Below the pieces are notes generated by a model that did not search any database, had not been told where the DNA came from, and worked only from the letters and a program-made list of their open reading frames with translations. Both the position numbers and the translations under genes were made by a program. A stretch of DNA of 64,000 bases from Candidatus Woesearchaeota archaeon (GTDB lineage: Archaea; Nanobdellota; Nanobdellia; Woesearchaeales; JAAOYA01): the NCBI GenBank assembly GCA_018221105.1, contig JAAOYA010000009.1:1-64000 (forward strand), given 5' to 3'. Below, piece by piece: positions 24,376 to 33,192 of this stretch. How positions within the stretch are numbered: position 1 is the stretch's first letter; each line of letters begins with the position of its first letter.

Positions 24376-26328
24376 ATGAAAAAAATATTGTTGTTAATGC
24401 TGTTATTTTCTTGTGTTTTTGCTGGCGCTCAAATTATTGATGATCAACAATTATACACTGCAACAGAATTAGATCTTTTTTTGACAATTGATAGTGGTTT
24501 TGACGTGTTAGCAGGCAATAACCCAACACTTAACTATTTTGATGCTAGTGTTAATTTTTTGCCAACTACAACAATATCGCAAGAAGTGATGAGTTTGAAA
24601 ACATACCCCGGACTCTACAATGTTGATACTTTTCGCTGGACAACTTTAGAGGACACTTATGATTTTACAATACAATCATACATTCAAAGTCGCCGCGAGC
24701 AAAAGCAGATTACTCGCAAGCTAAAATTTCCAATTGAAAGTTTAGACACTTCTTTTGATCAATACCTTTCAAGCTCTGATTATGTGACTATCACAAGTGA
24801 AGTTCGCGATATCGCGTCAACACTTGCAACAGGAGAAGACGATTTGTTTATAGTGGTAGCAAAAATTAGTAAGTGGGTCACTGATAACATAGAATATGAC
24901 TTGTCAACATTAAACGCTCAAACAACACAACCAGCAAGTTATGTGCTACGAACGCGCCAAGGTGTTTGTGATGAAATAACAGTACTTTTTATTTCAATGC
25001 TTAGAAGTCTTGGGATCCCAGCACGATTTGTATCAGGAATAGCTTATAGTAATAGTGAACTTTTTGATTACCCTTGGGGGTTTCACGGTTGGGCAGAGGT
25101 ATACTTTCCAGGCCATGGTTGGATAAGCGTTGACCCGACATATGATGAGATAGCGTTTGTTGATGCAACACACATTAAACTTTTAGATTCGCCAGGAGTG
25201 CAAAACCCATCAATTACTTATGAATGGTTAGGCCACAACGTAGAAATAGTAGGGCGCGAACTAGCACCAATAATCGAAGTAAAAAAAATAGGCAACCCAT
25301 ACAATGACAATGTTGAGATAAGCGCCCAAGTTTTCGAGGATGTTGTAGATTTCAAATCATACAATGGTGTTAGGACAATAGTGAAAAACAGAAACGCTCA
25401 TTATGTGGCATTAAATTTGTATTCTTCACATGTTGAAGGATTAGAGCAAATTGTTGGAAAACAAATAGTTATCTTGACACCTTTCGAGGAGAAAACTGTC
25501 TATTTTGTTTACAAACTAACAGGAGCTTTCAAAAATGATTACAAGTACACTTTTCCACTGACAGTTTACTTAAATGAAAATGTTGAAGCTGACGTTAGTT
25601 TTTCAGCATCGCGTGAGGGGACGAGAATTGAGGAGAGTGATGTTGACGTTTTTATAAAAAAAAGCCAGTCAAAAGTACAAGCTGATGCCAACGCAGTAAT
25701 AGAGCTTGATTGTAACGTGCCAGGGACTGTTTACAAAAGTCAAACATTCAATATTAATTGCACAGTATCAAACACTGGAAACATATACTTAAAAGACTTA
25801 GAATTATGCTATGATAATTGTTTAAACATTACTAGTCCTATAAGCTCTAAAGAAAACTATTTGTTCACAGAAAGTTTTAACGAATCAGGACGTAAAAAAA
25901 TCAATATTGAACTAACAGGAACTGACATTTACCTAGCACAACAATTAGAGTTAGGAGTCGCGCAAAAAGCTTTTGTACAAATTACTAATGTGTCAGAGCC
26001 GCAAACAATAAATTATGAAGGCATTGCAAAAGTAAACTTTTTACTAACACCATACTCTGACCCGCAAAACATAAAATTAACAATAAAAATCAATAATAGG
26101 GAAAGAACATACCATTATCAGTCAATGGAAAGCCCGCTAAACTTTATCTTTGAAGTATTAGGGCAAGACCTAAAAGAAGGCTCAAATACTGTACAATTGT
26201 TTGTCGAGTATGATTCGCGCTATGGAATAAAAACAAGCACTGCAAACGCGCAAATAACATTATTGAAACTAACACTTTGGCAAAAAGTACAAGTTACCAT
26301 AACACAGTTATATTACAAATTATTCTAA
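24376..26328 (+). CDS. Exported transglutaminase-fold protein
   Basis: The protein has 650 residues. Signal peptide MKKILLLMLLFSCVFAGAQ. The transglutaminase-like Cys-His-Asp triad is visible in RQGVCDEITVLFISMLRSLGIPARF (Cys near residue 200), FHGWAEVYFPGHGWISVDPTYDE (His and Asp). Beta-rich domains follow (about residues 290-640), including a CARDB-like segment with paired cysteines. There is no obvious C-terminal membrane helix. Such archaeal proteins are thought to be peptidases or cross-linking enzymes of the cell surface. Substrate unknown. It begins 48 nt after tRNA-Ser. Confidence 0.82.
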   Translation: MKKILLLMLLFSCVFAGAQIIDDQQLYTATELDLFLTIDSGFDVLAGNNPTLNYFDASVNFLPTTTISQEVMSLKTYPGLYNVDTFRWTTLEDTYDFTIQSYIQSRREQKQITRKLKFPIESLDTSFDQYLSSSDYVTITSEVRDIASTLATGEDDLFIVVAKISKWVTDNIEYDLSTLNAQTTQPASYVLRTRQGVCDEITVLFISMLRSLGIPARFVSGIAYSNSELFDYPWGFHGWAEVYFPGHGWISVDPTYDEIAFVDATHIKLLDSPGVQNPSITYEWLGHNVEIVGRELAPIIEVKKIGNPYNDNVEISAQVFEDVVDFKSYNGVRTIVKNRNAHYVALNLYSSHVEGLEQIVGKQIVILTPFEEKTVYFVYKLTGAFKNDYKYTFPLTVYLNENVEADVSFSASREGTRIEESDVDVFIKKSQSKVQADANAVIELDCNVPGTVYKSQTFNINCTVSNTGNIYLKDLELCYDNCLNITSPISSKENYLFTESFNESGRKKINIELTGTDIYLAQQLELGVAQKAFVQITNVSEPQTINYEGIAKVNFLLTPYSDPQNIKLTIKINNRERTYHYQSMESPLNFIFEVLGQDLKEGSNTVQLFVEYDSRYGIKTSTANAQITLLKLTLWQKVQVTITQLYYKLF

Positions 26329-26334
26329 ACTAAA

Positions 26335-27432
26335 ATGGCATCTTACCAAGATCAAATAAAAGAATTACAAGAAGAACTAAAAAACACTCCTTACAATAAG
26401 GCAACACAACACCACATTGGACGTGTTAAAGCAAAAATTGCAAAGCTTAAAGAAAAAGAATTTGAGCGTTCAGCAAGCAAAAGTGGTGCCAAGGAAGGTT
26501 ATTCTGTCAGAAGAACGGGTGATGGAACAGTGTTACTTTTGGGTTTTCCATCAACAGGAAAATCAACATTATTAAACGCCATAACTAATGCAAATTCAGA
26601 AGTGGGCAGTTATGCCTTTACAACACTGACAGTAGTTCCAGGACTTATGGATTATAACTTTGCAAAAATACAAATTTTAGACGTTCCAGGAGTAATACAA
26701 GGAGCCGCTGCAGGTCGAGGTCGTGGTAGAGAAGTGCTTAGTGTCATACGAAATGCTGACTTAGTGTTAATAGTGCTTGATGGTACCCAGCCAGAACAAG
26801 TAAACACTTTACTATCAGAAGTTCATGATTCTGGAATAAGACTTGATAAGAAAAAGCCAATAATAAAAATCAAGAAAACATCAAAAGACGGGGTGAATGT
26901 TGGCTTTACAAAAAAACAAACGCACATTGACAAAAAAACAATAATAACAGTACTAAAAGAATTCAAGATCAACAATGCAGAAGTAGTAATACGTGATAAC
27001 ATAACAGTCGATGACATAATAGATGCTGTTGAAGATAACAAAAAATACTTGCCATCACTAATAGCAGTCAACAAAAGCGACATGTTAAGCGATGAGCAAA
27101 AAAAACAATTAAAAAAAGATTACAAACCAGACATTTTCATAAGCGCGAAAAACAAAGATAATATTGAAGCATTAAAAAAACTAATTTTTAAAAAATTACG
27201 ACTAATTAGAATTTATTTAAAAGAACCACAAAAACCCGCTGATTTAGAAGAGCCACTGATAATGTTTAAAGATTCGACAATTAAAGACGTTTGCAATAAA
27301 TTACACAAGGATTTTCTAACAAAGTTCAAGTTTTCAAAAGTCTGGGGCAAAAGCGCTAAATTTGAAGGGCAACGTTTAATGCTAAAACACCGGCTTATAG
27401 ACGGGGACGTTTTAGAGATTCACCTGCGCTAA
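26335..27432 (+). CDS. DRG-family GTPase
   Basis: The protein has 365 residues, the standard length. P-loop LLGFPSTGKSTLLNAI, FTTLTVVPG, DVPGVIQGAAAGRGRGREVLSV, NKSD, and a C-terminal TGS domain (LKEPQKPADLEEPLIMFKDSTIKDVC...HRLIDGDVLEIH). DRGs are ribosome-associated GTPases, usually paired in eukaryotes with DFRP proteins. It starts 6 nt after the transglutaminase gene. Confidence 0.95.
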   Translation: MASYQDQIKELQEELKNTPYNKATQHHIGRVKAKIAKLKEKEFERSASKSGAKEGYSVRRTGDGTVLLLGFPSTGKSTLLNAITNANSEVGSYAFTTLTVVPGLMDYNFAKIQILDVPGVIQGAAAGRGRGREVLSVIRNADLVLIVLDGTQPEQVNTLLSEVHDSGIRLDKKKPIIKIKKTSKDGVNVGFTKKQTHIDKKTIITVLKEFKINNAEVVIRDNITVDDIIDAVEDNKKYLPSLIAVNKSDMLSDEQKKQLKKDYKPDIFISAKNKDNIEALKKLIFKKLRLIRIYLKEPQKPADLEEPLIMFKDSTIKDVCNKLHKDFLTKFKFSKVWGKSAKFEGQRLMLKHRLIDGDVLEIHLR

Positions 27433-27469
27433 TTTTATAAATAATGATTCTTTCAAGTTGCATTCCAAA

Positions 27470-28330
27470 ATGAAAAAATTAGTTTTGCTAATGTTTTTGT
27501 TGATGCTGCCAACTGTAATGGCAGCGCATCAGACTACAATAGTTTACGAACTACAAGATGATCAAAGCATTAAAACAATCATTAGCTTAGAGTTTGATGA
27601 TAACATAACAAGAGATGTTTTATTGCAAGTGCCAACGCAGCATGAAAATTTAAGGGTTGCAAAAGACAAAAAACTAGCAAGTTATAATATTGAAAACTCA
27701 CAATTAACTGTTAGTTTAGAAGATAATCAAGAATTATTAATTGTTTATTATACAGACTTCTACACATTAAACAATGAATTTGTCAACAGCATAAAACCAA
27801 TAATAGGTGATGGCAGCTTGCAAGTATTATTTGTGATGCCGACAGGCTATCGCCTGGCAACAAGCATAACAAGTGATGAATTAACAAACACTGTAAGCCC
27901 AAAACCTAACAATATACTAAGTGACGGCCAGCAAATAATACTAGAGTGGACACGCCAAAATTTTGACGGGGAATTCGCATTATTTGTGCGCTACAAAAAA
28001 CCAGTTTCTCAAACAATCCCAATAATAATTTTGATGATTGTAATACTATTACTTTCAGCTTATAGCATTTACAACTTTTTTCGAGAACCACAAATCAAAA
28101 CAATAACAAAAGATTATGATATTAGTGATCACTTAAAAGAAGACGAGCAAATAATCATTAACCTATTAAAAAATCGTGGCGGAGAATGCGAGCAAGCAAC
28201 ACTAACACTCATCAGTGATTTTTCAAAAGCAAAGATTTCACGCTTGCTTTTCGAATTAGAAGAGCGAAAAGTCATAAAAAAAGTAAAAAAAGGCAAAAAA
28301 AACTATATAATGCTAAAAAAAGAACGTTGA
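27470..28330 (+). CDS. Membrane-anchored winged-helix regulator with an extracytoplasmic domain
   Basis: The protein has 286 residues. Signal-like start MKKLVLLMFLLMLPTVMA, beta-rich exterior domain (about 20-175), one membrane helix (QTIPIIILMIVILLLSAYSIYNFF), then a cytoplasmic winged helix (EDEQIIINLLKNRGGECEQATLTLISDFSKAKISRLLFELEERKVI). This is a one-component surface-sensing regulator of a kind common in archaea. The ATG at 27470 gives the signal sequence, and the TTG in the track adds four residues. Targets unknown. Two other membrane-bound winged-helix proteins lie at 57.7-59.4 kb. Confidence 0.78.
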   Translation: MKKLVLLMFLLMLPTVMAAHQTTIVYELQDDQSIKTIISLEFDDNITRDVLLQVPTQHENLRVAKDKKLASYNIENSQLTVSLEDNQELLIVYYTDFYTLNNEFVNSIKPIIGDGSLQVLFVMPTGYRLATSITSDELTNTVSPKPNNILSDGQQIILEWTRQNFDGEFALFVRYKKPVSQTIPIIILMIVILLLSAYSIYNFFREPQIKTITKDYDISDHLKEDEQIIINLLKNRGGECEQATLTLISDFSKAKISRLLFELEERKVIKKVKKGKKNYIMLKKER

Positions 28331-28457
28331 AACAATTATTGACAAAACAAAAGCTTTTCTAGCGTTTTCTAGCGATTTAAAGACATTGTTTCAGCACAAA
28401 CAATTAAGGATAACATTGTCATCACACCATTAATTAAACTCTTTGGAGGTAAAAATT

Positions 28458-29897
28458 ATGAAAATAAAAACATTATTTGTGTTAATGATTTTAGTGTTTT
28501 CAGCAATACTAGTAGTAGCTGACAACCACACTAACAGCACAACAATCAATGACACAACAAACAACACTAACAACGACACAAACCAAACAAACAATGATAA
28601 TCAAACAGACACCAACACTACAGAACCAACAACTACAGCACTATCAATTTGGGATAGTGGAGTATACGAAGTTGGTGAAGACATTGAATTCTTTGCAAAC
28701 TACACAGCAAACAGTACATTAGTACTTGGCGCCGACTGTCAAATAACTTTTGACAATACTAGTTTTGCAATGAGTGAAAACACAGATTATTACAAGTACG
28801 AAAAAGTATTCGATCAAAACGGAACTTTTGACTATAGTGTTATTTGCTCAAAAGAAAACTATACAGATTCAAGCGCTAACAGCACTGTAACAATCATTGC
28901 AGAAGATGATAATGTCACAGAAGAACTGATTAGTTTGACAATTTGGGACAATGGCCCGAAAGAAATCGATGAAGACGTCAAATTCTTTGCAAATTACACC
29001 TACAATAACACATTAGTAATTAATGCTAGTTGTCAAATAACTTTTGATAATGTTACTAGTACGATGCAAGATGATGACGAGTACTACAATTATGAAAGAA
29101 CATTTGATAATAACGGTACCTTCGAGTATTCAGTCAGTTGTTCAAAAGAAGAATATGAGACAAAAAACGCAACTGAAACTGTGACCATAACAGTAGATGA
29201 CGATGACAACCAAACAGGCACTAATGTAACAGACGATTTTGACTTTTCAGAGTGTGGAGTAACACCAGAAAACAGGTATCGATGGGGCATTGACAGAGCA
29301 ATGGAAAGAATTAGTCTTGCATTGACTTTTGGCAAAAGTGCAAAAGCACAAAAAGGCTTAGTGCACGCTCGCGAAAGATTATGCGAAGTACGTTTGATGC
29401 TAACACAAAAAAAGTTAGCACAAGCAGAAAGAGCGCAAAAATCTTATGATAAAAGCCTGAAAAAAGTCAAGCTACGAGTTCGAGAGCACACTGGAGATAA
29501 TGAAACAGAGTTCGAAAATGAAATCGAGACAAAACTAAAAAAGCACGAAAAATACGTCCAAGACTTTGGACAATTACGCCAAAGAATTCAAGGACAATTA
29601 AACAGTGACCAACAAGCAGCACTTGAAAACTTAATCAGTAGCTTTGAAAACAGCACAAACGACTTGCGCGTTGAAGTAGAACAAAAAAAACAGCGCACAA
29701 AAATCAAGATTAGAGCTCGAGAGTTAAGCGGTCAAGAAATAAAAATTGAAATCGAAACAGAAAACGATAGCGATGGCAAAGGCAGCGGTAAAAACAAAAT
29801 CACTGGCAAAGCTGTTTTTGACGTGAACAAAAGTCTTGAAGTGCGAGAGCGCATTAAAGAAAAACTTAAAAACAAAGGTAAAGGAAAAAACAGATAA
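28458..29897 (+). CDS. Secreted protein with duplicated beta domain and DUF5667-like helical domain
   Basis: The protein has 479 residues. Signal MKIKTLFVLMILVFSAILVVA, then an Asn/Thr linker, then two tandem copies of an 80-90 residue domain (L-[ST]-I-W-D-[SN]-G..FFANYT..C-Q-I-T-F-D-N..F-[ED]-Y-S-V-[IS]-C-S-K-E). A helical DUF5667-like part follows (YRWGIDRAMERISLALTFGKSAKAQ) with a long charged helix. NKITGKAVFD lies near the C-terminus. GGAGGT at 28445-28450 sets ATG 28458. Function unknown. DUF5667 proteins are exported. The ITG-x-A motif recurs in two other exported proteins here. Confidence 0.7.
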   Translation: MKIKTLFVLMILVFSAILVVADNHTNSTTINDTTNNTNNDTNQTNNDNQTDTNTTEPTTTALSIWDSGVYEVGEDIEFFANYTANSTLVLGADCQITFDNTSFAMSENTDYYKYEKVFDQNGTFDYSVICSKENYTDSSANSTVTIIAEDDNVTEELISLTIWDNGPKEIDEDVKFFANYTYNNTLVINASCQITFDNVTSTMQDDDEYYNYERTFDNNGTFEYSVSCSKEEYETKNATETVTITVDDDDNQTGTNVTDDFDFSECGVTPENRYRWGIDRAMERISLALTFGKSAKAQKGLVHARERLCEVRLMLTQKKLAQAERAQKSYDKSLKKVKLRVREHTGDNETEFENEIETKLKKHEKYVQDFGQLRQRIQGQLNSDQQAALENLISSFENSTNDLRVEVEQKKQRTKIKIRARELSGQEIKIEIETENDSDGKGSGKNKITGKAVFDVNKSLEVRERIKEKLKNKGKGKNR

Positions 29898-29978
29898 TTG
29901 TTTTTTCTTTCTTTATTTTTTTCAAAAAAGAATTTTTAATCATTATTTTTATAAACAACAATTCTTTCTAAACCTTTT

Positions 29979-30692
29979 ATGACAACAAATTTTTGGAAAG
30001 TAGTCAATAATGTCATCCGTGACGCTGACATTATTTTAGAAGTATTAGATGCTAGAATGATTAGTGAGACTCGCAATATCGAATTAGAAGACAAAATACG
30101 AAGTGAAAACAAGAAAATCTTGTACGTGATAACAAAAAGTGATTTAGTAGACAAAAAAAGTGTAGAGCGCGCAAAAAAAGAATTAAATCCTGCAGTTTTT
30201 ATCAGTGCAAAAGAACATCATGGCACGACAATTTTACGACACACGATACTAAAAATGACTAGTGAGCGTCCAGTGCGTGTCGGAGTAGTGGGCTATCCAA
30301 ACACAGGAAAAAGTTCATTGATTAACGCTCTAAAGGGCAGTGGTGCCGCTCCAGTAAGCTCAAAAGCAGGCTTTACCAAAGGAAAACAGTTTGTTCGCAC
30401 AAGTAACATACTGCTCATTGACACTCCAGGAGTAATACCTTACAAAGAAGGAGATCAAGAAAAACTAGCTTTAATTGGCAGTGTGAACCCTGAAAAAATC
30501 AAAGATCCGGACATTATAGCTGCAAAAATACTAGCAATGTTTGACGACGTTTACGGCGTCAAAGTAGACGATGAATACTTAGCATTAGAAGAAATAGCAA
30601 TAAAAAAAGGCAAGCTAAAAAAAGGCGGTGAGCCAGACGTTGACGCGCTAAGCAGGATGATTATTCGTGATTGGCAACAAGGAAAACTATAA
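29979..30692 (+). CDS. Circularly permuted GTPase (YlqF/MJ1464-like)
   Basis: The protein has 237 residues. GTPase motifs occur in permuted order: G4 TKSD and G5 FISAKE come first, then G1 GYPNTGKSSLIN and G3 DTPGV. This order is diagnostic of the YlqF/RbgA and Nog2/YawG class, which act in large-subunit assembly. It starts MTTNFWKVVNNVIRDADIILEVLDAR, a typical family opening. The promoter region has TTTTTATAAAC at about 29947-29957. Confidence 0.9.
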   Translation: MTTNFWKVVNNVIRDADIILEVLDARMISETRNIELEDKIRSENKKILYVITKSDLVDKKSVERAKKELNPAVFISAKEHHGTTILRHTILKMTSERPVRVGVVGYPNTGKSSLINALKGSGAAPVSSKAGFTKGKQFVRTSNILLIDTPGVIPYKEGDQEKLALIGSVNPEKIKDPDIIAAKILAMFDDVYGVKVDDEYLALEEIAIKKGKLKKGGEPDVDALSRMIIRDWQQGKL

Positions 30693-30698
30693 AAATAG
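30686..30698 (+). promoter_or_regulatory. TATA box deciding the start of the 66-residue gene
   Basis: ACTATAAAAATAG lies across the end of the GTPase gene and is centred about 26 nt before ATG 30718. It supports a leaderless mRNA from 30718 and not the earlier in-frame ATG at 30667. Confidence 0.55.
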
Positions 30699-30717
30699 TA
30701 AAGGATTAACCACTAAA

Positions 30718-30918
30718 ATGTTACACAAAGAATTAAACACTAAAAAAATAACAATTTCACAATTACAAGTTAGTCCCGCGCTCACTGACAAGTTCTTAAA
30801 ACAATTAGAGCACCCATCACACCTATTAATTGAGCATTTACAAGAACAAATAGCTTTGAGAGACCAACTATTTGAAGCTGGTGCACACGAGCGAATAAAA
30901 TTACTTTTTAAGAAATAA
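30718..30918 (+). CDS. Small hypothetical protein
   Basis: The protein has 66 residues from ATG 30718 (MLHKELNTKKITISQLQVSP). The sequence is helical and charged (LIEHLQEQIALRDQLFEAGAHERIKLLF). No family is recognised. An alternative start at 30667 would overlap the GTPase gene by 26 nt. It ends directly against the stop of the next minus-strand gene. Confidence 0.5.
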   Translation: MLHKELNTKKITISQLQVSPALTDKFLKQLEHPSHLLIEHLQEQIALRDQLFEAGAHERIKLLFKK

Positions 30919-31245
30919 TCATTTGAAATTGATATCTACAATATCTGGCACAAAAAGACTTAAACTGGATGATTCTTCCTTAAGAGTGCCATCTAAAGTT
31001 ATAGATCCTCTATCATTGCTCATAATCAAATCTATAATAGCTTCCGCGCTTTCTGTGCAAACAACAATCTCGCCTAAACGTGCAAAAACTGTTTCATCAC
31101 TTTGAAAACGATATAAAAACTCATTATTTTTCAATAGCTCAATTGGAACTTGCATTGTATCACCTATAGGTGCTATAGGGTTATATGCTATATGTCTAAG
31201 AGCTGGCGGTAAGCTTTCATAAGTTGCTTTTTGAGTTTCTGGCAT
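30919..31245 (-). CDS. Hypothetical protein
   Basis: The protein has 108 residues of mixed alpha/beta composition (YESLPPALRHIAYNPIAPIGD, then MQVPIELLKNN). No recognisable domain. Minus strand; a GGTGA ribosome site lies 5 nt before its ATG and a TATA-like TTATATATAA is about 40 nt upstream, so the gene is probably real. The promoter region is shared with the divergent PIN-PilT-KH gene. Confidence 0.55.
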   Translation of the reverse strand: MPETQKATYESLPPALRHIAYNPIAPIGDTMQVPIELLKNNEFLYRFQSDETVFARLGEIVVCTESAEAIIDLIMSNDRGSITLDGTLKEESSSLSLFVPDIVDINFK

Positions 31246-31335
31246 TTTTTCACCTGTTACTAATAGTGCACGTCAAGAAAAGTTATATATAAAGTTTCGG
31301 ATAACTTTATAAAATAAACACTCTAAAAACAGTTT

Positions 31336-33138
31336 ATGGGAGGCAGAGTTATAGTACCGGATACTAGCGTGATAATAGAATGCATACTTTCTGCTAAAAT
31401 AAAAGATTTAAGACCTGACAAAATAATCATTCACGAAGCAGTGCTAGCAGAGTTAGAACACCAAGCCAACATTGGAAAAACAATAGGTTTTATCGGGCTA
31501 GAAGAACTACAACAATTACAAGAACTAGCAACACAGTACAATATAGAACTAGAGTTTGCAGGTCAGCGACCAAGCCCTCAAGCAATAAACCACGCAAAAA
31601 GTGGTGAAATTGACGCAATAATTAGAGACTTAGCATATTCTGAAAGTGCAATACTACTAACTGCTGACAAAGTACAAGCGCAAGTTGCAAAAGCAAAAAA
31701 CATTGATGTGTTATTAGAAACAATAATTGTGAAAAAGAAAAAATCAGTATTAGAAGAATACTTTGACAATCAAACAATGAGCGTTCACTTGCGCGAAGGC
31801 ACAAAGCCAACAGCAAAAAAAGGCATTCCTGGAAGTTGGAAACTAGTGATTATCAAGAATAAAACACTCAATGCAAAAGACTTGCGACTAATAGCTCGTG
31901 ATTTAGTGGAGCAAGCCAACAATCGCGATGATAGCTTTGTAGAATTAGAGCGTGATGGCAGTACAATACTACAAATTGGAAAGTTCAGAATAGTCATCAC
32001 AAAACCAGCATTAAGTGATGGTTGGGAAATAACAGCAGTTCGACCAGTAAAAAAACTCTCACTAAATGATTACAAACTATCAACAAAACTATCTGACAGA
32101 ATACAAACGCAAGCTGAAGGAATAATGATAGCTGGAGCGCCAGGACACGGCAAAAGCACATTTGCACAAGCACTAGCAGAACATTACGCTACTAAAAACA
32201 AAATAGTCAAAACAATTGAGGCACCGCGAGACTTACAACTTGACGCTAGCATAACACAATACGCCAAAAGCCACGCCAGCACAGAAGAATTAAACGACAT
32301 GCTACTGTTAACACGGCCTGATTACACAATATTTGATGAATTACGCAACACTGAGGACTTCAGATTATTTAGTGACCTGCGTCTAGCAGGCGTTGGAATG
32401 ATAGGAGTAGTACACGCAACAAACCCACTCGACGCAGCACAACGTTTTATTGGAAAAATAGAATTAGGAGTTATAGCACAAACAATTGACACAATAATAT
32501 TCATACAAAACGGTCAAGTAGCAAAAGCGTTAAGTTTGCAAATGACTGTTAAAGTGCCAAGCGGAATGACAGAAGCAGACCTGGCAAGACCAGTAATAAG
32601 TGTTGAAGACTTTGAGACTGGCAAGTTAGAATTTGAAATTTATTCTTACGGCGAGCAAACAGTAATAATACCGGTAACAAAAGAAGTTCAACCAACAATT
32701 TTGAAGTTGGCACAAAAAACACTACAAGAAAAAATTAGCAAATTACAAAAAGATGCAAAAGTAGAAGTTGTTAGCACAACAAAAGCAATAATTTATTATC
32801 CAAAAAACGAAATAGGAAAATTGCTCGGTGCAAAAGGAGAGCGCATCAAAAGATTAGAGCAAGAACTAGGATTAGCACTTGATGTAATGCCGCTTGACAA
32901 TTATACTGAAACAAGTGAAGGGTTAGATTTCAAATTTTCTAAAACAACAACAAGCCTAATATTCTCATTAGATGATAGTATAATCGGCAAAGAAGTCAAG
33001 ATAATAGTTGGCGGTGATAAGTTAATAGTTGCAAAAGTTAGTAAGAAAGCACAACTCAAAATCAAAAGAAACAACAAAATTGCAAAAATACTAGAAAAAG
33101 CAATAAAAAACAACGAGCAAATAACACTATTGATATAG
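31336..33138 (+). CDS. PIN-PilT-KH ATPase (COG1855)
   Basis: The protein has 600 residues. N-terminal PIN domain (VIVPDTSVIIECIL..., E in VLAELEHQ, D in IDAIIRDL and LLTADKVQA), central PilT-like ATPase (Walker A AGAPGHGKSTFA near residue 264, DYTIFDELRN as Walker B, His-box GVVHATNPLDAA), and a C-terminal KH domain (IGKLLGAKGERIKRLE near residue 493). This exact three-domain order is an archaeal protein family, probably acting on RNA. TTTATAAAATAAAC at about 31307-31320 is its TATA region. Confidence 0.93.
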   Translation: MGGRVIVPDTSVIIECILSAKIKDLRPDKIIIHEAVLAELEHQANIGKTIGFIGLEELQQLQELATQYNIELEFAGQRPSPQAINHAKSGEIDAIIRDLAYSESAILLTADKVQAQVAKAKNIDVLLETIIVKKKKSVLEEYFDNQTMSVHLREGTKPTAKKGIPGSWKLVIIKNKTLNAKDLRLIARDLVEQANNRDDSFVELERDGSTILQIGKFRIVITKPALSDGWEITAVRPVKKLSLNDYKLSTKLSDRIQTQAEGIMIAGAPGHGKSTFAQALAEHYATKNKIVKTIEAPRDLQLDASITQYAKSHASTEELNDMLLLTRPDYTIFDELRNTEDFRLFSDLRLAGVGMIGVVHATNPLDAAQRFIGKIELGVIAQTIDTIIFIQNGQVAKALSLQMTVKVPSGMTEADLARPVISVEDFETGKLEFEIYSYGEQTVIIPVTKEVQPTILKLAQKTLQEKISKLQKDAKVEVVSTTKAIIYYPKNEIGKLLGAKGERIKRLEQELGLALDVMPLDNYTETSEGLDFKFSKTTTSLIFSLDDSIIGKEVKIIVGGDKLIVAKVSKKAQLKIKRNNKIAKILEKAIKNNEQITLLI

Positions 33139-33140
33139 AA

Positions 33141-33151
33141 ACTTTTATAAA
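33141..33151 (+). promoter_or_regulatory. TATA box of the phosphoenolpyruvate synthase gene
   Basis: ACTTTTATAAA lies just after the previous stop. Transcription starting near 33172 would leave a leader of about 20 nt holding the GAGGTGA ribosome site before GTG 33193. Confidence 0.6.
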
Positions 33152-33192
33152 CCATGTCGGGCATTACAGAATAAAAAAGAGGTGAACGTTTA

